64,000 nucleotides of DNA from Azotobacter vinelandii CA (GCF_000380335.1 NC_021149.1:434001-498000), one strand, 5' to 3'; shown: positions 1-9,494, numbered from the stretch's first letter. The notes: generated by a model from the sequence alone, not told the origin. Made by a program: numbers and translations.

Positions 1-465
1 TTTTTACGTCGATGCTGCATTCGGGAGCGGATCGAGAGGAGTCCGCCGACTTGGACTGTCCGGCACGGGCCGCCACCCGCAAGCCCATGCTCAATTGCGC
101 GCCGCGCCAGGTCATACCCCTGTTTACCGGGAAGTGGCTCCGCACGCCGCTGCGCACGCCTCGACTACTGGCCGGGCGGCCAGTGCCGTACAGGTGGGGC
201 CTGGCGGGCGCTGCCCAATATCTCCGGGGCGTCGTTGGCGCGGACCCTGCGCGATGTGGAAGCACGCAGCCTGGAGGAATCGTTTGCCGGCCCATGGGGC
301 CTCCCCCTCCTTAAGCATAAGAAGGCGATCGTTTTATTGATTCATGTCAATGAAAGCGGTAGCTTCTGTCCCAAGGGAGACGAAACAACGGCGATAACGG
401 CGCCACATCTCGTCTCGATTGAATCGACTGGTAACGACCGCTCGTCTCGCTCTGGGGGAACCGCC
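1..465. other. Non-coding leader region
   Basis: No convincing gene is visible. Open frames here overlap each other on both strands, lack ribosome binding sites and resemble no family I know. The last 130 bases are less GC-rich and hold the promoter region of the next gene, including an FNR/Anr-like palindrome at 337-350 and a possible -10 (GATAAC near 393). Confidence 0.6.
337..350 (+). promoter_or_regulatory. Anr/FNR-type binding site candidate
   Basis: TTGAT-N4-GTCAA matches the consensus used by Anr/FNR regulators in Pseudomonas, and by CydR in Azotobacter. The centre lies about 61 bases upstream of the start site expected from a GATAAC -10 near 393, a usual spacing for class I FNR activation. 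The gene it would control starts at 466. Assigned by eye; no scoring was possible. Confidence 0.4.
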
Positions 466-855
466 ATGAAAAAATTCGGAATGCTGGCTCTGACCATCGG
501 CATGCTCACCGTCGGTACTGTCAACGCCGCGGAAATCGTCCGGGAAGTGACGAGCGAGACTTCCGGACAGGCCACGGGCGGCATGAGTGGCATGATGGCC
601 GGCTCCGTCGGCGGTCCGATCGGTGCGCTGATCGGCGCGGGCCTCGGCGCGCTGTTCGGTGGTTCCGGCCAGAAGGCCCTGGGTGCCAGCGAGCGCATCT
701 ACCTGGTGCGTACCGACAGCGGCGAACTGAAGGAATACCGCTCGCCGAACTACGTCTTCGCCGAAGGCGATAAGGTCGTGATCCACGGCAACCGCCCACG
801 TCCCTACGGCTGGACCCCGGAAACCGCCGAAGCCTTCGCCTATAACGGCCGCTGA
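466..855 (+). CDS. Glycine-zipper periplasmic/envelope protein
   Basis: A 129-residue protein. The N-terminus is a clear signal peptide (Met-Lys-Lys, a hydrophobic core, then VNA/AE as the likely cleavage site). Residues about 37-67 are a run of Gly, Met, Ala and Ile typical of glycine-zipper segments in small outer-membrane-associated proteins such as the SlyB/Rick_17kDa type. There is no lipobox cysteine. The C-terminal 55 residues look like a small beta domain with Tyr, Arg and Pro. The start is fixed by a strong GGGGGAA ribosome binding site at 454-460. It is monocistronic, with an intrinsic terminator 30 bases after the stop. The function is unknown; a structural role in the envelope is inferred from the fold type only. 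Confidence 0.75.
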   Translation: MKKFGMLALTIGMLTVGTVNAAEIVREVTSETSGQATGGMSGMMAGSVGGPIGALIGAGLGALFGGSGQKALGASERIYLVRTDSGELKEYRSPNYVFAEGDKVVIHGNRPRPYGWTPETAEAFAYNGR

Positions 856-885
856 TTCCCGCGACGATCGACAGATCGGAACACC

Positions 886-918
886 GAACCCCCGCCACAC
901 CGGCGGGGGTTCTTTTTT
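886..918 (+). terminator. Rho-independent terminator
   Basis: A perfect 11-bp stem (886-896 with 902-912), a 5-base loop and six T residues directly after it. It ends the glycine-zipper gene. Confidence 0.9.
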
Positions 919-1127
919 GGGTGCGCCGGGCATGGCGCGCAGCGGCGCGACCGACGCTGTTCGGTGCCCTGTGGCCCGGAAATGCGGCTGCCTGCGCGAG
1001 CGATCCGGGGATCTGTTGCGTGGGACGCGGTGGGGCGAGGCATCGTGCGGATCGGCCCGCTACCGCGAAGCTGGGCGGGGTACTTCGAGTCGAGCCGGAG
1101 CAAACGGCCACTGGCGGGCTGGACGGC

Positions 1128-1157
1128 TTATCCGGTTCCGGGGTTTGCGCCTATAAT
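1128..1157 (+). promoter_or_regulatory. Probable sigma-70 promoter of the his operon
   Basis: A perfect TATAAT at 1152-1157 lies 36 bases before the hisB start. The -35 is poor (TTATCC at 1128-1133, 18-base spacer). No his leader peptide with repeated His codons is visible between 920 and 1190. Confidence 0.55.
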
Positions 1158-1192
1158 GACGCCCTTTCGTCCCACGACTAGCGGAGCTGTGG

Positions 1193-1786
1193 ATGGCCGA
1201 ACGTACGGCTTGCGTCGAGCGCAACACCCTGGAGACCCGGATCAAGGTCTCGGTCAACCTGGACGGCACCGGCAAGACCCGGTTCGCCACCGGCGTGCCC
1301 TTTTTCGAGCACATGCTCGACCAGATCGCCCGCCACGGCCTGATCGACCTGGATATCGAGTGCCAGGGCGACCTGCACATCGACGACCACCATACCGTGG
1401 AAGATGTCGGCATCACGCTCGGCCAGGCCTTCGCCAGGGCCATCGGCGACAAGAAGGGCATCGTCCGCTACGGCCATTCCTACGTGCCGCTGGACGAGGC
1501 GCTGTCGAGGGTGGTGGTGGACTTTTCCGGCCGCCCGGGCCTGTCGATGCAGGTGCCCTACACCCGCGCGCGGGTCGGCAGCTTCGACGTGGACCTGTTC
1601 CAGGAGTTCTTCCAGGGCTTCGTCAATCACGCCCAGGTGACCCTGCATATCGACAACCTGCGCGGCAGCAATACCCATCACCAGATCGAGACGGTGTTCA
1701 AGGCCTTCGGCCGCGCCCTGCGCATGGCCGTCGAGCCCGACCCGCGCATGGTCGGGCAGACGCCCTCCACCAAGGGGTGCCTGTGA
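1193..1786 (+). CDS. hisB: Imidazoleglycerol-phosphate dehydratase
   Basis: Catalyses the dehydration of imidazole-glycerol phosphate to imidazole-acetol phosphate in histidine synthesis, in the cytoplasm. At 197 residues it is the monofunctional form, without the N-terminal phosphatase domain of the enterobacterial enzyme. The two metal-binding HHxxE-type motifs are present (HHTVEDVG and THHQIE), as expected for the duplicated fold that binds two Mn ions. ATG start with a GGAG-type site just upstream. It is the first gene of an operon; its TGA overlaps the hisH ATG by one base (1784-1788), which suggests translational coupling. Confidence 0.97.
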   Translation: MAERTACVERNTLETRIKVSVNLDGTGKTRFATGVPFFEHMLDQIARHGLIDLDIECQGDLHIDDHHTVEDVGITLGQAFARAIGDKKGIVRYGHSYVPLDEALSRVVVDFSGRPGLSMQVPYTRARVGSFDVDLFQEFFQGFVNHAQVTLHIDNLRGSNTHHQIETVFKAFGRALRMAVEPDPRMVGQTPSTKGCL

Positions 1787-2424
1787 TGCAGACGGTAGCC
1801 GTGATCGACTATGGCATGGGCAACCTGCACTCGGTGGCCAAGGCGCTGGAGCACGTCGGCGCCGGCAGGGTGCTGATCACCAGCGACGCCCAAGTGATCC
1901 GCGAGGCCGACCGGGTGGTGTTTCCCGGTGTCGGCGCGATCCGCGACTGCATGGCCGAGATCCGTCGCCTGGGCTTCGACGCCCTGGTCCGCGAGGTGAG
2001 CGCCGACCGGCCGTTCCTCGGCATCTGCGTCGGCATGCAGGCGTTGCTGGAGCACAGCGAGGAGAACGGCGGGGTCGACTGCATCGGCCTGTTCCCCGGC
2101 CGGGTGCGCTTCTTCGGCAAGGACCTGGTCGAGGGCGGCGAGCACCTCAAGGTGCCGCACATGGGCTGGAACGAGGTCGCGCAGAGCGTCGACCATCCGC
2201 TCTGGCACAACATCCCGGACCGTGGCCGCTTCTATTTCGTGCACAGCTACTACATCGAGGCCGGCAATCCGCGCCAGGTGGTCGGTCGCGGCCACTACGG
2301 GGTCGACTTCGCCGCCGCGCTGGCCGAGGGCTCGCGCTTCGCCGTGCAGTTCCACCCGGAAAAGAGCCACACCCACGGCCTGCAACTGCTGCAGAACTTC
2401 GCCGCCTGGGACGGGCGCTGGTAG
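1786..2424 (+). CDS. hisH: Imidazole glycerol phosphate synthase, glutaminase subunit
   Basis: Class I glutamine amidotransferase of 212 residues that supplies ammonia to HisF, forming the HisH-HisF complex. The nucleophile Cys81 is in FLGICVGMQ, and His190/Glu192 of the triad are in VQFHPEKS. The oxyanion-strand motif FPGVG is also present. It overlaps hisB and is followed immediately by the DUF2164 gene, so all should be on one mRNA. The hisF partner is about 1.1 kb downstream in the same operon. Confidence 0.97.
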   Translation: MQTVAVIDYGMGNLHSVAKALEHVGAGRVLITSDAQVIREADRVVFPGVGAIRDCMAEIRRLGFDALVREVSADRPFLGICVGMQALLEHSEENGGVDCIGLFPGRVRFFGKDLVEGGEHLKVPHMGWNEVAQSVDHPLWHNIPDRGRFYFVHSYYIEAGNPRQVVGRGHYGVDFAAALAEGSRFAVQFHPEKSHTHGLQLLQNFAAWDGRW

Positions 2425-2679
2425 ATGGGCCGGATCAAGACCCCGGCTCTCTCCCTGGATGCCGCGCAGGAGCAGGCCGCGTTGCTGATTCTCAAGCGTT
2501 TCCTGGCCGATCGCTTCGAACTCGAGCTGGGCTCGTTCGAAGTGCAGGAGTTGCTGGATCTGTTCGGCCGGGAAATCGCTCCCCACTACTACAACAAGGC
2601 GATCTTCGATGTGCAGGCGCACCTGAAGGACAGGTTCGAGAGCATCGAAAGCGACTTGTGGGCGCTCGAGAAGAGCTGA
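2425..2679 (+). CDS. DUF2164 family protein
   Basis: A small soluble protein of 84 residues, starting directly after the hisH stop codon with no gap. It has the features of the DUF2164 family: predicted helical, acidic and aromatic-rich, with an HYYNKAI-type segment near the middle. No enzymatic motif is visible. As I recall, the family is found at this place in his operons of pseudomonads, which hints at a link with histidine or amidotransferase metabolism, but no function is established to my knowledge. Confidence 0.8.
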   Translation: MGRIKTPALSLDAAQEQAALLILKRFLADRFELELGSFEVQELLDLFGREIAPHYYNKAIFDVQAHLKDRFESIESDLWALEKS

Positions 2680-2715
2680 CCCTTTCGAATTCCGAGACTT
2701 GAGCAGGTTCAACCG

Positions 2716-3453
2716 ATGCTGATCATTCCCGCAATCGACCTCAAGGACGGCGCCTGCGTGCGCCTGCGCCAGGGCCGCATGGACGATTCCACGGTGTTCT
2801 CCGACGACCCGGTGGCCATGGCCGCCAGATGGGTCGAAGCCGGCTGCCGCCGCCTGCACCTGGTCGACCTCAACGGCGCCTTCGAGGGCCAGCCGATCAA
2901 CGGCGAAGTGGTCACCGCCATCGCCCGGCGCTACCCGGACCTGCCGATCCAGATCGGCGGCGGCATACGTTCGCTGGAGACCATCGAGCACTACGTGAAG
3001 GCGGGCGTCGGCTACGTGATCATCGGCACCAAGGCGGTCAAGCAGCCGGAGTTCGTCGGCGAAGCCTGCCGAGCCTTTCCCGGCAAGGTGATCGTCGGCC
3101 TGGATGCCAGGGACGGCTTCGTCGCCACCGACGGCTGGGCCGAGGTCAGCAGCGTGCAGGTCGTCGACCTGGCCAGGCGCTTCGAGGCCGACGGCGTGTC
3201 CGCCATCGTCTATACGGATATCGCCAAGGACGGCATGATGCAGGGCTGCAATGTCGAGGCCACCGCCGCCCTGGCCGCCGCCACGCGCATCCCGGTGATC
3301 GCCTCCGGCGGCATCCACGACCTCGGCGACATCCGCAAGCTGCTGGATGCTCGCGCTCCGGGGATCGTCGGCGCCATCACCGGCCGCGCCATCTACGAGG
3401 GTACCCTGGACGTGGCCGAAGCCCAGGCGCTGTGCGACGGCTTCAAGGGCTGA
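2716..3453 (+). CDS. hisA: Phosphoribosylformimino-5-aminoimidazole carboxamide ribotide isomerase
   Basis: A 245-residue (beta/alpha)8 enzyme that isomerises ProFAR to PRFAR, the substrate of HisH-HisF. The first catalytic aspartate is Asp8 in IPAIDLKDG and the second lies in [11 protein letters not shown]. Both phosphate-binding halves (IQIGGGIRS and VIASGGIHD) are conserved. It lies 36 bases after DUF2164 in the his operon. The 92 bases to hisF are occupied by a REP-like palindrome. Confidence 0.97.
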   Translation: MLIIPAIDLKDGACVRLRQGRMDDSTVFSDDPVAMAARWVEAGCRRLHLVDLNGAFEGQPINGEVVTAIARRYPDLPIQIGGGIRSLETIEHYVKAGVGYVIIGTKAVKQPEFVGEACRAFPGKVIVGLDARDGFVATDGWAEVSSVQVVDLARRFEADGVSAIVYTDIAKDGMMQGCNVEATAALAAATRIPVIASGGIHDLGDIRKLLDARAPGIVGAITGRAIYEGTLDVAEAQALCDGFKG

Positions 3454-3459
3454 CAACGC

Positions 3460-3528
3460 GTAGGGTGGAAAACCGCGCAGCGTTTTCCATCGAATGACGG
3501 GGGACAAGCAGAGCGTTGTCCACCCTAC
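3460..3528. repeat. REP-like palindromic element in the hisA-hisF spacer
   Basis: Bounded by GTAGGGTGG (3460-3468) and its inverse CCACCCTAC (3520-3528), with inner inverted segments containing GGAAAAC/GTTTTCC. The same end motifs occur at 30950-30958 and 31178-31253, so this is a dispersed element. It sits inside the his operon and could form a strong hairpin in the mRNA just before the hisF ribosome binding site. Confidence 0.75.
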
Positions 3529-3545
3529 CCAGAGAGGACACCACC

Positions 3546-4316
3546 ATGGCCCTTGCCAAACGCATCATCCCTTGCCTCGACGTGGACAACGGCCGCGTGG
3601 TCAAGGGCGTCAGGTTCGAGAACATCCGCGACGCCGGAGACCCCGTCGAGATCGCCCAGCGCTACGACGAGCAGGGCGCCGACGAGATCACCTTCCTCGA
3701 CATCACCGCCAGCCACGAGGGGCGCGACACCACCCTGCACACCGTCGAGCGCATGGCCAGCCAGGTGTTCATCCCGCTGACCGTCGGGGGCGGCGTGCGC
3801 ACCGTGCAGGATATCCGCAACCTGCTGAACGCCGGTGCCGACAAGGTATCGATCAACACCGCCGCGGTGTTCAACCCGGAGTTCGTCGGCGAGGCCGCCG
3901 GGCGCTTCGGCTCGCAGTGCATCGTGGTCGCCATCGACGCCAAGAAGGTGTCGGGGCCGGGCGAAGCGCCGCGCTGGGAAATCTTCACCCACGGCGGACG
4001 CAAGCCCACCGGGCTGGACGCGGTGGCCTGGGCGAAGAAGATGGAAGACTACGGCGCCGGCGAGATCCTGCTGACCAGCATGGACCAGGACGGCATGAAG
4101 AGCGGTTTCGACCTGGGCGTGACCCGCGCCATCAGCGAGGCGGTGGGCATCCCGGTGATCGCCTCGGGCGGCGTCGGCAACCTCGAACACCTGGCGGCCG
4201 GCATCCTCGAGGGCAAGGCCGATGCGGTGCTGGCGGCGAGCATCTTTCACTTCGGCGAGTACACGGTGCCGGAGGCCAAGGCCTACCTGGCCGGTCGCGG
4301 CATAGTGGTGCGCTGA
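3546..4316 (+). CDS. hisF: Imidazole glycerol phosphate synthase, cyclase subunit
   Basis: A 256-residue (beta/alpha)8 subunit that closes the imidazole ring of IGP and releases AICAR, using ammonia channelled from HisH. The catalytic aspartates are Asp12 in IPCLDVDNG and the one in LLTSMDQDG; phosphate motifs TVGGGVRT and IASGGVGN are intact. The ATG at 3546 is preferred over one 30 bases upstream because it has an AGAGAGGA site and gives the normal family N-terminus. Last gene of the his operon, convergent with ctp. Confidence 0.97.
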   Translation: MALAKRIIPCLDVDNGRVVKGVRFENIRDAGDPVEIAQRYDEQGADEITFLDITASHEGRDTTLHTVERMASQVFIPLTVGGGVRTVQDIRNLLNAGADKVSINTAAVFNPEFVGEAAGRFGSQCIVVAIDAKKVSGPGEAPRWEIFTHGGRKPTGLDAVAWAKKMEDYGAGEILLTSMDQDGMKSGFDLGVTRAISEAVGIPVIASGGVGNLEHLAAGILEGKADAVLAASIFHFGEYTVPEAKAYLAGRGIVVR

Positions 4317-4324
4317 CATCGGCG

Positions 4325-4346
4325 AGGAGGGCGCAGGCGCCTTCCT
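4325..4346. terminator. Hairpin between convergent hisF and ctp
   Basis: A nine- to ten-base-pair stem (4325-4334 with 4337-4346, one G-T pair) lies in the 49-base gap between two convergent genes. There is no T-run on either side, so it may be a Rho-assisted or processing hairpin and not a classical terminator. Confidence 0.35.
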
Positions 4347-4365
4347 CCCGTTCGACGCCGGCCTG

Positions 4366-5685
4366 TTACCGCTGCAGTCCGCGGGTCAGGTTGAGGCCCT
4401 TGAGCAGGTTGAGCGCCTGGCTCAACTGGTAGTCGTCGTCCTGCGGACGCGCCTTGCCTTCCTGCCCGGCCTTGCCGCTGGGCTTGTCCGGCCCGCCGTT
4501 GCCGTTGCCCAGGTGGCCGGCCAGATCGGCCTCGCGCAGGTGTTCCTGCTGGGCGTCCTGGGTCAGCTTGGCGCGCTCCACCACGATGTCCGGCACTATG
4601 CCCTGAGCCTGGATCGAACGGCCGTTGGGGGTGAAGTAGAGAGCGGTGGTCAGCTTCAGGGCGCGGTCGTTGTTCAGCGGCAGCACGGTCTGCACCGAGC
4701 CCTTGCCGAAGCTGTCGGTGCCCATCAGCACCGCCCGCTTGTGATCCTGCAGGGCGCCGGCGACGATCTCCGCGGCCGAGGCGCTGCCGCCGTTGATCAG
4801 CGTCACCATCGGCACGCCTTCGCTGGCGTCGGCCGGGTCGGCGGAGAAGCGCAGTTCGGAGTTGGCGATGCGGCCCTTGGTGTAGACGATCAGGCCCTTG
4901 GTGAGGAAATGGTCGGTCACCTCGACGGCCGACTGCAGCACGCCGCCGGGGTTGTTGCGCAGGTCCAGCACCAGGCCCTTCAGCTTCTGTCCGCCGTTCT
5001 CCTGCTTCAGGCGCGCCAGCGCCTTGCCGACTTCCTCGCCGCTGTTGACCTGGAACTGGGTGATGCGCAGGTAGCCGTAGCCGGACTCGAGCGACTGGCT
5101 CTTCACGCTCTTGACCTTGATCACCGCCCTGGTCAGGCTGACATCGAACGGCCTGCCGCCCTCGCGCACCAGGGTCAGCTCGATCTTGCTGCCGGGCTTG
5201 CCGCGCATCTTGTCCACGGCTTCGAGCATGGACATGCCCTTGGTCGGCTGGCCGTCGATCCGGACGATCAGGTCGCCGGCCTCGATGCCGGCCTTGGCCG
5301 CCGGCGTGTCGTCGATCGGCGCGACCACCTTGAGCTGGTCGTCCTCCATGCCGACCTCGACGCCGAGACCGCCGAACTCGCCGCTGGTGCTCTCCTGCAG
5401 GTCGAGGAATTCCTCGGGCTCGAGGTAGGCCGAGTGCGGATCGAGATTGCTGATCATGCCCTTGATGGCGTTTTCCAGCAGGGTCTTGTCGTCCACCGGC
5501 TCGACATAGGCGGCCTTGATGCGGTCCATGACCTCGGCGAAGGTGCGCAGCTCTTCGAGGGGCAGGAGGGGCTTGCCTCGCGTCTCGGCGGCTGGCGCGG
5601 GCGCCTCCTCGGCGCGCAGGAGGGGAGCGCCGAGCGCCAGGGCGGCGACCAGGGCCAGCGACAGGGGGCGGGGCAGGTACGGCAT
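4366..5685 (-). CDS. ctp: Carboxy-terminal processing protease (S41)
   Basis: A 439-residue periplasmic serine protease. An N-terminal signal peptide (cut near LLRA/EE) is followed by an S41 N-terminal region, a PDZ domain at about 105-190 and the protease core. The Ser/Lys dyad is visible: Ser303 in NGGSASAAEI and Lys328 in DSFGKGSVQ. The C-terminal 60 residues are polar and low-complexity. The ATG at 5685 is chosen over an upstream start because of a GAGGAG site and an immediate signal peptide. It follows envC by 29 bases on the same strand. CtpA-type proteases trim or degrade cell-wall hydrolases and lipoproteins, so pairing with envC fits a role in wall remodelling. Confidence 0.93.
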   Translation of the reverse strand: MPYLPRPLSLALVAALALGAPLLRAEEAPAPAAETRGKPLLPLEELRTFAEVMDRIKAAYVEPVDDKTLLENAIKGMISNLDPHSAYLEPEEFLDLQESTSGEFGGLGVEVGMEDDQLKVVAPIDDTPAAKAGIEAGDLIVRIDGQPTKGMSMLEAVDKMRGKPGSKIELTLVREGGRPFDVSLTRAVIKVKSVKSQSLESGYGYLRITQFQVNSGEEVGKALARLKQENGGQKLKGLVLDLRNNPGGVLQSAVEVTDHFLTKGLIVYTKGRIANSELRFSADPADASEGVPMVTLINGGSASAAEIVAGALQDHKRAVLMGTDSFGKGSVQTVLPLNNDRALKLTTALYFTPNGRSIQAQGIVPDIVVERAKLTQDAQQEHLREADLAGHLGNGNGGPDKPSGKAGQEGKARPQDDDYQLSQALNLLKGLNLTRGLQR

Positions 5686-5714
5686 GAAAACGGACTCCTC
5701 GAGTGAAAGCGGCG

Positions 5715-6977
5715 CTATCCCTGCGCGCGGCACCACAGGGCGGGATCGCTCGGGTGGCCCTGCTGGCGGATGGCGAAGTAAAGCGCAGGCATGTCCTGCC
5801 CGCCACTGGTACCGACCGTCGCGATCGGTTCGCCGGCCTTGACCATGTCGCCGGCGCTTTTCAACAAACTCTCATTATGCCCGTAGAGGCTCAGGTAGCC
5901 ATTGCCGTGGTCGAGAATGACCAGCAGGCCCGAGCCGCGCAGCCAGTCGGCGAAGACCACGCGCCCGGCATGGATGGCGCGTACCGGAGTGCCGGCATTG
6001 GCGCTGATCAGGACACCGTCCCAGCGAGTGCGGGCATCTTCGCTGCGTGGCGAGCCATAGGGCACCAGCAGACGGCCATCGACCGGCCAGGGCAGGCTGC
6101 CGCGCGCACGGGCGAAGGGGCCGTCGGGAACCGTTCCCCGGCCGGACAGGAGCGGGGCCTCGCCGGCGGGCGCGCTGGCGCGCTGGCGCTGCCTTTCCTG
6201 CTCCTGCTGGCGGCGCTGTTCGGCGAGGGCGCGCTGGCGCGCCTCCTCGGCCTCGCGGGCCTGGCGGGCGAGGGCTTCCTCGATGCGCCGCAACACCCGG
6301 CCGAGTTCGGCCCGCTCTTCCTCGCGGGCCTCGAGTTTCCGGGCGCCGCTGGCGTATTCCCGGTTCAGGCGGACCAGCATCCGGCGACGCTCCTGGCGCA
6401 GGGCGGCGAGCCGCTCGCGGCGCTCTTCCAGCTCGCTCTTGCGCTCGCTGAGCCGAGTCCGCTGGGTGGCGAGGTCCTGCTCGACCGCGGCCAACTGGCG
6501 CAGGGTCGCGTCGAGGGCTTCGAGCTGCCTCTGGCGCGCCTGGTCGAAGTAGCCGTAATAGGCCAGGGTACGCGACAGCAACTCCGGCCGCTGCTGGTTG
6601 AGCAGCAGCTTGAGGTATTCCTGGCGACCGCTCTGGTAGGTGGCGCGGGTCTGCACGGCGATCAGCCGCTGCTGTTCGTCGCGGGTCTCTTGCAGCGTCT
6701 GCTTTTCCCGGTCGAGACGACGGATCTCCCGTTCGCGCCCGTCCAGTTCGTTCTGCAGCTCGCGTACCCGGTTTTCCAGGTCGCCCATCTCCCGTTCGGT
6801 CTTGCCCAGCTCCTGCTGCACGCCGCTCCTTTCCCGGTTCAACTGCTCCTGCAGCTTCTTCAGCGTGGCGATGTCCTGGCGGGCCCGCTCCAGTTGCTCG
6901 AGGGTTTCGCTGCGCTCGTCGGCGAATGCCGGGCTGAGCGCGAGGGCGAGGATCAGCGGGGGAAGGATGCGGGACAT
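5715..6977 (-). CDS. envC: Murein hydrolase activator EnvC
   Basis: A 420-residue periplasmic protein. The signal peptide ends near PAFA/DE; residues about 20-270 form a long charged coiled coil; residues about 300-420 are a LytM/M23 domain. The Zn ligands of active LytM enzymes are absent: the usual HxxxD is replaced by a Trp-Asp context and the HxH by LYF (PALYFAIRQ). This is as expected for EnvC, which activates amidases AmiA/B at the septum without cutting murein itself. It lies between gpmI and ctp on the same strand, the order also seen in other pseudomonads and similar to E. coli gpmM-envC. Confidence 0.92.
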   Translation of the reverse strand: MSRILPPLILALALSPAFADERSETLEQLERARQDIATLKKLQEQLNRERSGVQQELGKTEREMGDLENRVRELQNELDGREREIRRLDREKQTLQETRDEQQRLIAVQTRATYQSGRQEYLKLLLNQQRPELLSRTLAYYGYFDQARQRQLEALDATLRQLAAVEQDLATQRTRLSERKSELEERRERLAALRQERRRMLVRLNREYASGARKLEAREEERAELGRVLRRIEEALARQAREAEEARQRALAEQRRQQEQERQRQRASAPAGEAPLLSGRGTVPDGPFARARGSLPWPVDGRLLVPYGSPRSEDARTRWDGVLISANAGTPVRAIHAGRVVFADWLRGSGLLVILDHGNGYLSLYGHNESLLKSAGDMVKAGEPIATVGTSGGQDMPALYFAIRQQGHPSDPALWCRAQG

Positions 6978-7104
6978 GGGCGTGCGGCGTCGAGAGAGTG
7001 GATCGGCATAAGTATGCCTAAAAATGTGTCGTCCGGCTGCAAGCCGCAGCAATGACTCCGGACGGCCGGCGGACAGGCCCGGGACCTGCCCGCGTCTTGC
7101 CGCC

Positions 7105-8640
7105 TCAGGCCGGCTCGACCAGCGGCCGGCCGGTCATTTCCCGCGGCTGCGGCAGGTCGAGCAGCTTCAGCATGGTCGGCGCCACGTCGGCCAGCACACC
7201 GCCCGCGCGGATGCGCAGCGCGCGCTTGCCCACGTAGATGAAGGGCACCGGCTCGCAGGTGTGCGCGGTGTGCGCCTGGCCGGTGCTTTCGTCGCGCATC
7301 TGCTCGACGTTGCCGTGGTCGGCGGTGATCAGCGCCTCGCCGCCGACCTTCTCCAGCGCCGCGACGATGCGCCCGAGGCTGGCGTCCAGGCATTCCACTG
7401 CCTTGACCGCCGCCTCGAATACCCCGGTGTGGCCGACCATGTCGCCGTTGGCGTAGTTGGCGATGATCACGTCGTAGCGCCGGTTTTCGATGGCCTCGAC
7501 CATGCGCTCGGTGACTTCCGGCGCGCTCATCTCCGGCTTGAGGTCGTAGGTGGCGACCTGCGGCGAGGGGATCAGGATGCGTTCCTCGCCCGCGAACGGC
7601 TCCTCGCGGCCGCCAGAGAAGAAGAAGGTGACGTGGGCGTACTTCTCGGTCTCGGCGATGCGCAACTGGGTCTTGCCGTTGTTCGCCAGGTACTCGCCGA
7701 GCACGTTGGTCAGTTCCGTCGGCGGGAAGGCGCAGGGCGCCGGGATGCTCGCCGAATACTGGGTGAGGGTGACGAAGCCGGCCAGCCGCGGCACGTGCGG
7801 GCGCTCGAACTCCTTGAAATCGGCCTCGACGAAGGTGCGGCTCAGTTCGCGGGCGCGGTCGGCGCGGAAGTTCATGAACACCACGGCGTCGCCGTCTTCC
7901 ACGCGCACCGGCGCGCCGATGGCGGTGGCCTTGACGAACTCGTCGCTCTCGTCGCGGGCGTAGGCGGCCTGCAGGCCGGCCGCGGCGGTTTCGGCGGCGT
8001 ATTCGGCCTTGCCGTCGACGATCAGCCGGTAGGCCTGTTCGACACGATCCCAGCGGTTGTCGCGGTCCATCGCGAAGTAGCGGCCGATCAGCGTGGCGAT
8101 GCGGCCCTTGCCGAGGCGTTCGAAGGTGGCTTCGAGCGCCTCGATGGGGCCCTGGGCGCTCCTGGGCGGGGTGTCGCGGCCGTCGAGGAAGGCGTGCAGG
8201 TAGATCTTCTCGGCGCCGCGCCGCGCGGCCAGCTCGGCCATGGCGGCGATATGGTCCTGGTGGCTGTGCACGCCGCCTTCGGAGAGCAGGCCGAGGATAT
8301 GCACCGCCTTGCCGGCGGCGACGGCATGGTCGACGGCGGCGCAGATGGCCGGGTTGTCGAAGAACTCGCCGTCCTGGATGGCCTTGGTCACCCGGGTGAA
8401 GTCCTGGTAGAGCACGCGGCCGGCGCCGAGGTTCATGTGGCCGACCTCGGAGTTGCCCATCTGGCCGTCGGGCAGGCCGACGTCCATGCCGGAGCCGGAG
8501 ATCAGGCCGTGGGGGCAGGTGGCGAGCAGGCGGTCGTAGACCGGGGTGCGGGCGGCGTGAATGGCGTTGTAGGCAGGGCTGTCACTGTGACCGAAGCCAT
8601 CGAGGATGATGAGAACCAGTGGTTTGGGGGTGGCAGTCAT
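7105..8640 (-). CDS. gpmI: 2,3-bisphosphoglycerate-independent phosphoglycerate mutase
   Basis: Interconverts 3- and 2-phosphoglycerate in glycolysis and gluconeogenesis using two Mn ions. At 511 residues it has the family length. The phosphorylated serine is Ser64 in [10 protein letters not shown]; the metal motifs LILDGFGH near the N-terminus and [11 protein letters not shown] near the C-terminus are intact, as is the [13 protein letters not shown] segment. It is divergent from yibN with a 178-base spacer. It may be co-transcribed with envC and ctp, although the 127-base gap to envC leaves room for a separate promoter. Confidence 0.97.
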   Translation of the reverse strand: MTATPKPLVLIILDGFGHSDSPAYNAIHAARTPVYDRLLATCPHGLISGSGMDVGLPDGQMGNSEVGHMNLGAGRVLYQDFTRVTKAIQDGEFFDNPAICAAVDHAVAAGKAVHILGLLSEGGVHSHQDHIAAMAELAARRGAEKIYLHAFLDGRDTPPRSAQGPIEALEATFERLGKGRIATLIGRYFAMDRDNRWDRVEQAYRLIVDGKAEYAAETAAAGLQAAYARDESDEFVKATAIGAPVRVEDGDAVVFMNFRADRARELSRTFVEADFKEFERPHVPRLAGFVTLTQYSASIPAPCAFPPTELTNVLGEYLANNGKTQLRIAETEKYAHVTFFFSGGREEPFAGEERILIPSPQVATYDLKPEMSAPEVTERMVEAIENRRYDVIIANYANGDMVGHTGVFEAAVKAVECLDASLGRIVAALEKVGGEALITADHGNVEQMRDESTGQAHTAHTCEPVPFIYVGKRALRIRAGGVLADVAPTMLKLLDLPQPREMTGRPLVEPA

Positions 8641-8818
8641 GGTTCCGACTCTGATTGCGGTGAGGTGGGTGCCCGGCAGCCCGAGGCGTGCGAAGGGCGG
8701 CAGTCTACTGCTTCGCGAAGCGCAGCGTCATTGCCATTGACTGCCGCCGCGCTGGCGGGTTCAGCCGGTCCGGGGGGCTGTGTATACTGCCGGGATTTTA
8801 CCGTTCTGGAACTTCCCG

Positions 8819-9232
8819 ATGGTCCCCAAGCTGATCGAATTCGCTTCCAACCACTATATCCTCGTCGGCCTCCTGCTGGTCCTGCTGGTTCTGCTGCTGG
8901 TGACCGAGCTGCGTCGCGGCGGTCGCAGCCTCAGCAGCGGCGAGCTGACCTCGCTGCTCAACGGTGGTCAGGGCATGGTGCTGGATGTGCGTGCCCACAA
9001 GGAGTTCTCCGGCGGGCACATCGTCGATGCACTCAATATTCCCTACGACAAACTGACCGGCCGCATCGCCGAACTGGAAAAGTTCAGGAGCAAGACCCTC
9101 ATTGTGGTCGACGCCATGGGCCAGCACGCCGGAACCGTCTGCCGCGACCTGCAGAAGGCCGGCTTCGACGTGGCCAGGCTGGCCGGCGGGATGAGCACCT
9201 GGCGCGGGGACAACCTGCCCGTGGTCAAGTGA
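8819..9232 (+). CDS. yibN: Membrane-anchored rhodanese-like protein (YibN type)
   Basis: A 137-residue protein with one N-terminal transmembrane helix (about residues 10-30) and a rhodanese fold. The active-site loop reads VDAMGQHAG where active sulfurtransferases carry Cys, so it should not transfer sulfur through the canonical thiolate. A Cys occurs only five residues after that loop (TVCRD). E. coli YibN, in the same yibN-grxC-secB arrangement, also departs from the canonical loop. The ATG at 8819 is preferred over an upstream ATG because it puts the membrane helix at the right distance. A TATACT-like -10 lies at 8783-8788. Confidence 0.88.
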   Translation: MVPKLIEFASNHYILVGLLLVLLVLLLVTELRRGGRSLSSGELTSLLNGGQGMVLDVRAHKEFSGGHIVDALNIPYDKLTGRIAELEKFRSKTLIVVDAMGQHAGTVCRDLQKAGFDVARLAGGMSTWRGDNLPVVK

Positions 9233-9239
9233 GGGAGCC

Positions 9240-9494
9240 ATGCCGCACATCGTCATCTATACCAGCGCCTGGTGCCCCTACTGCATACGGGCCAAGCAAC
9301 TGCTGGACAGGAAAGGCGTCGCCTACCGGGAGATCGGTGTCGACGGCAAACCGGAGCTGCGCGCCGAGATGACCCGCAAGGCCGGACGCACCTCGGTTCC
9401 GCAAATCTGGATCGGCGATACCCACGTGGGTGGGTGTGACGATCTCCATGCCCTGGAGCGCGCGGGCCGCCTGGACGCGCTGCTCGAGGATTGA
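9240..9494 (+). CDS. grxC: Glutaredoxin 3
   Basis: An 84-residue cytoplasmic dithiol glutaredoxin. The active site is CPYC (residues 12-15, in [11 protein letters not shown]). The cis-proline loop TSVPQIWIG and the GG(C)DD motif for glutathione binding are conserved. It reduces disulfides and glutathionylated proteins using glutathione. The gene starts seven bases after yibN and is followed by secB after 25 bases, so the three probably form one operon. The glutathione synthesis gene gshA is also in this window. Confidence 0.95.
   Translation: MPHIVIYTSAWCPYCIRAKQLLDRKGVAYREIGVDGKPELRAEMTRKAGRTSVPQIWIGDTHVGGCDDLHALERAGRLDALLED

Noticed and set aside
1678-3507. Long open frame of 609 codons opposite hisB-hisH-hisA
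   Set aside because: A shadow on the reverse strand of four genes with strong family motifs. Long antisense frames are expected in high-GC DNA.
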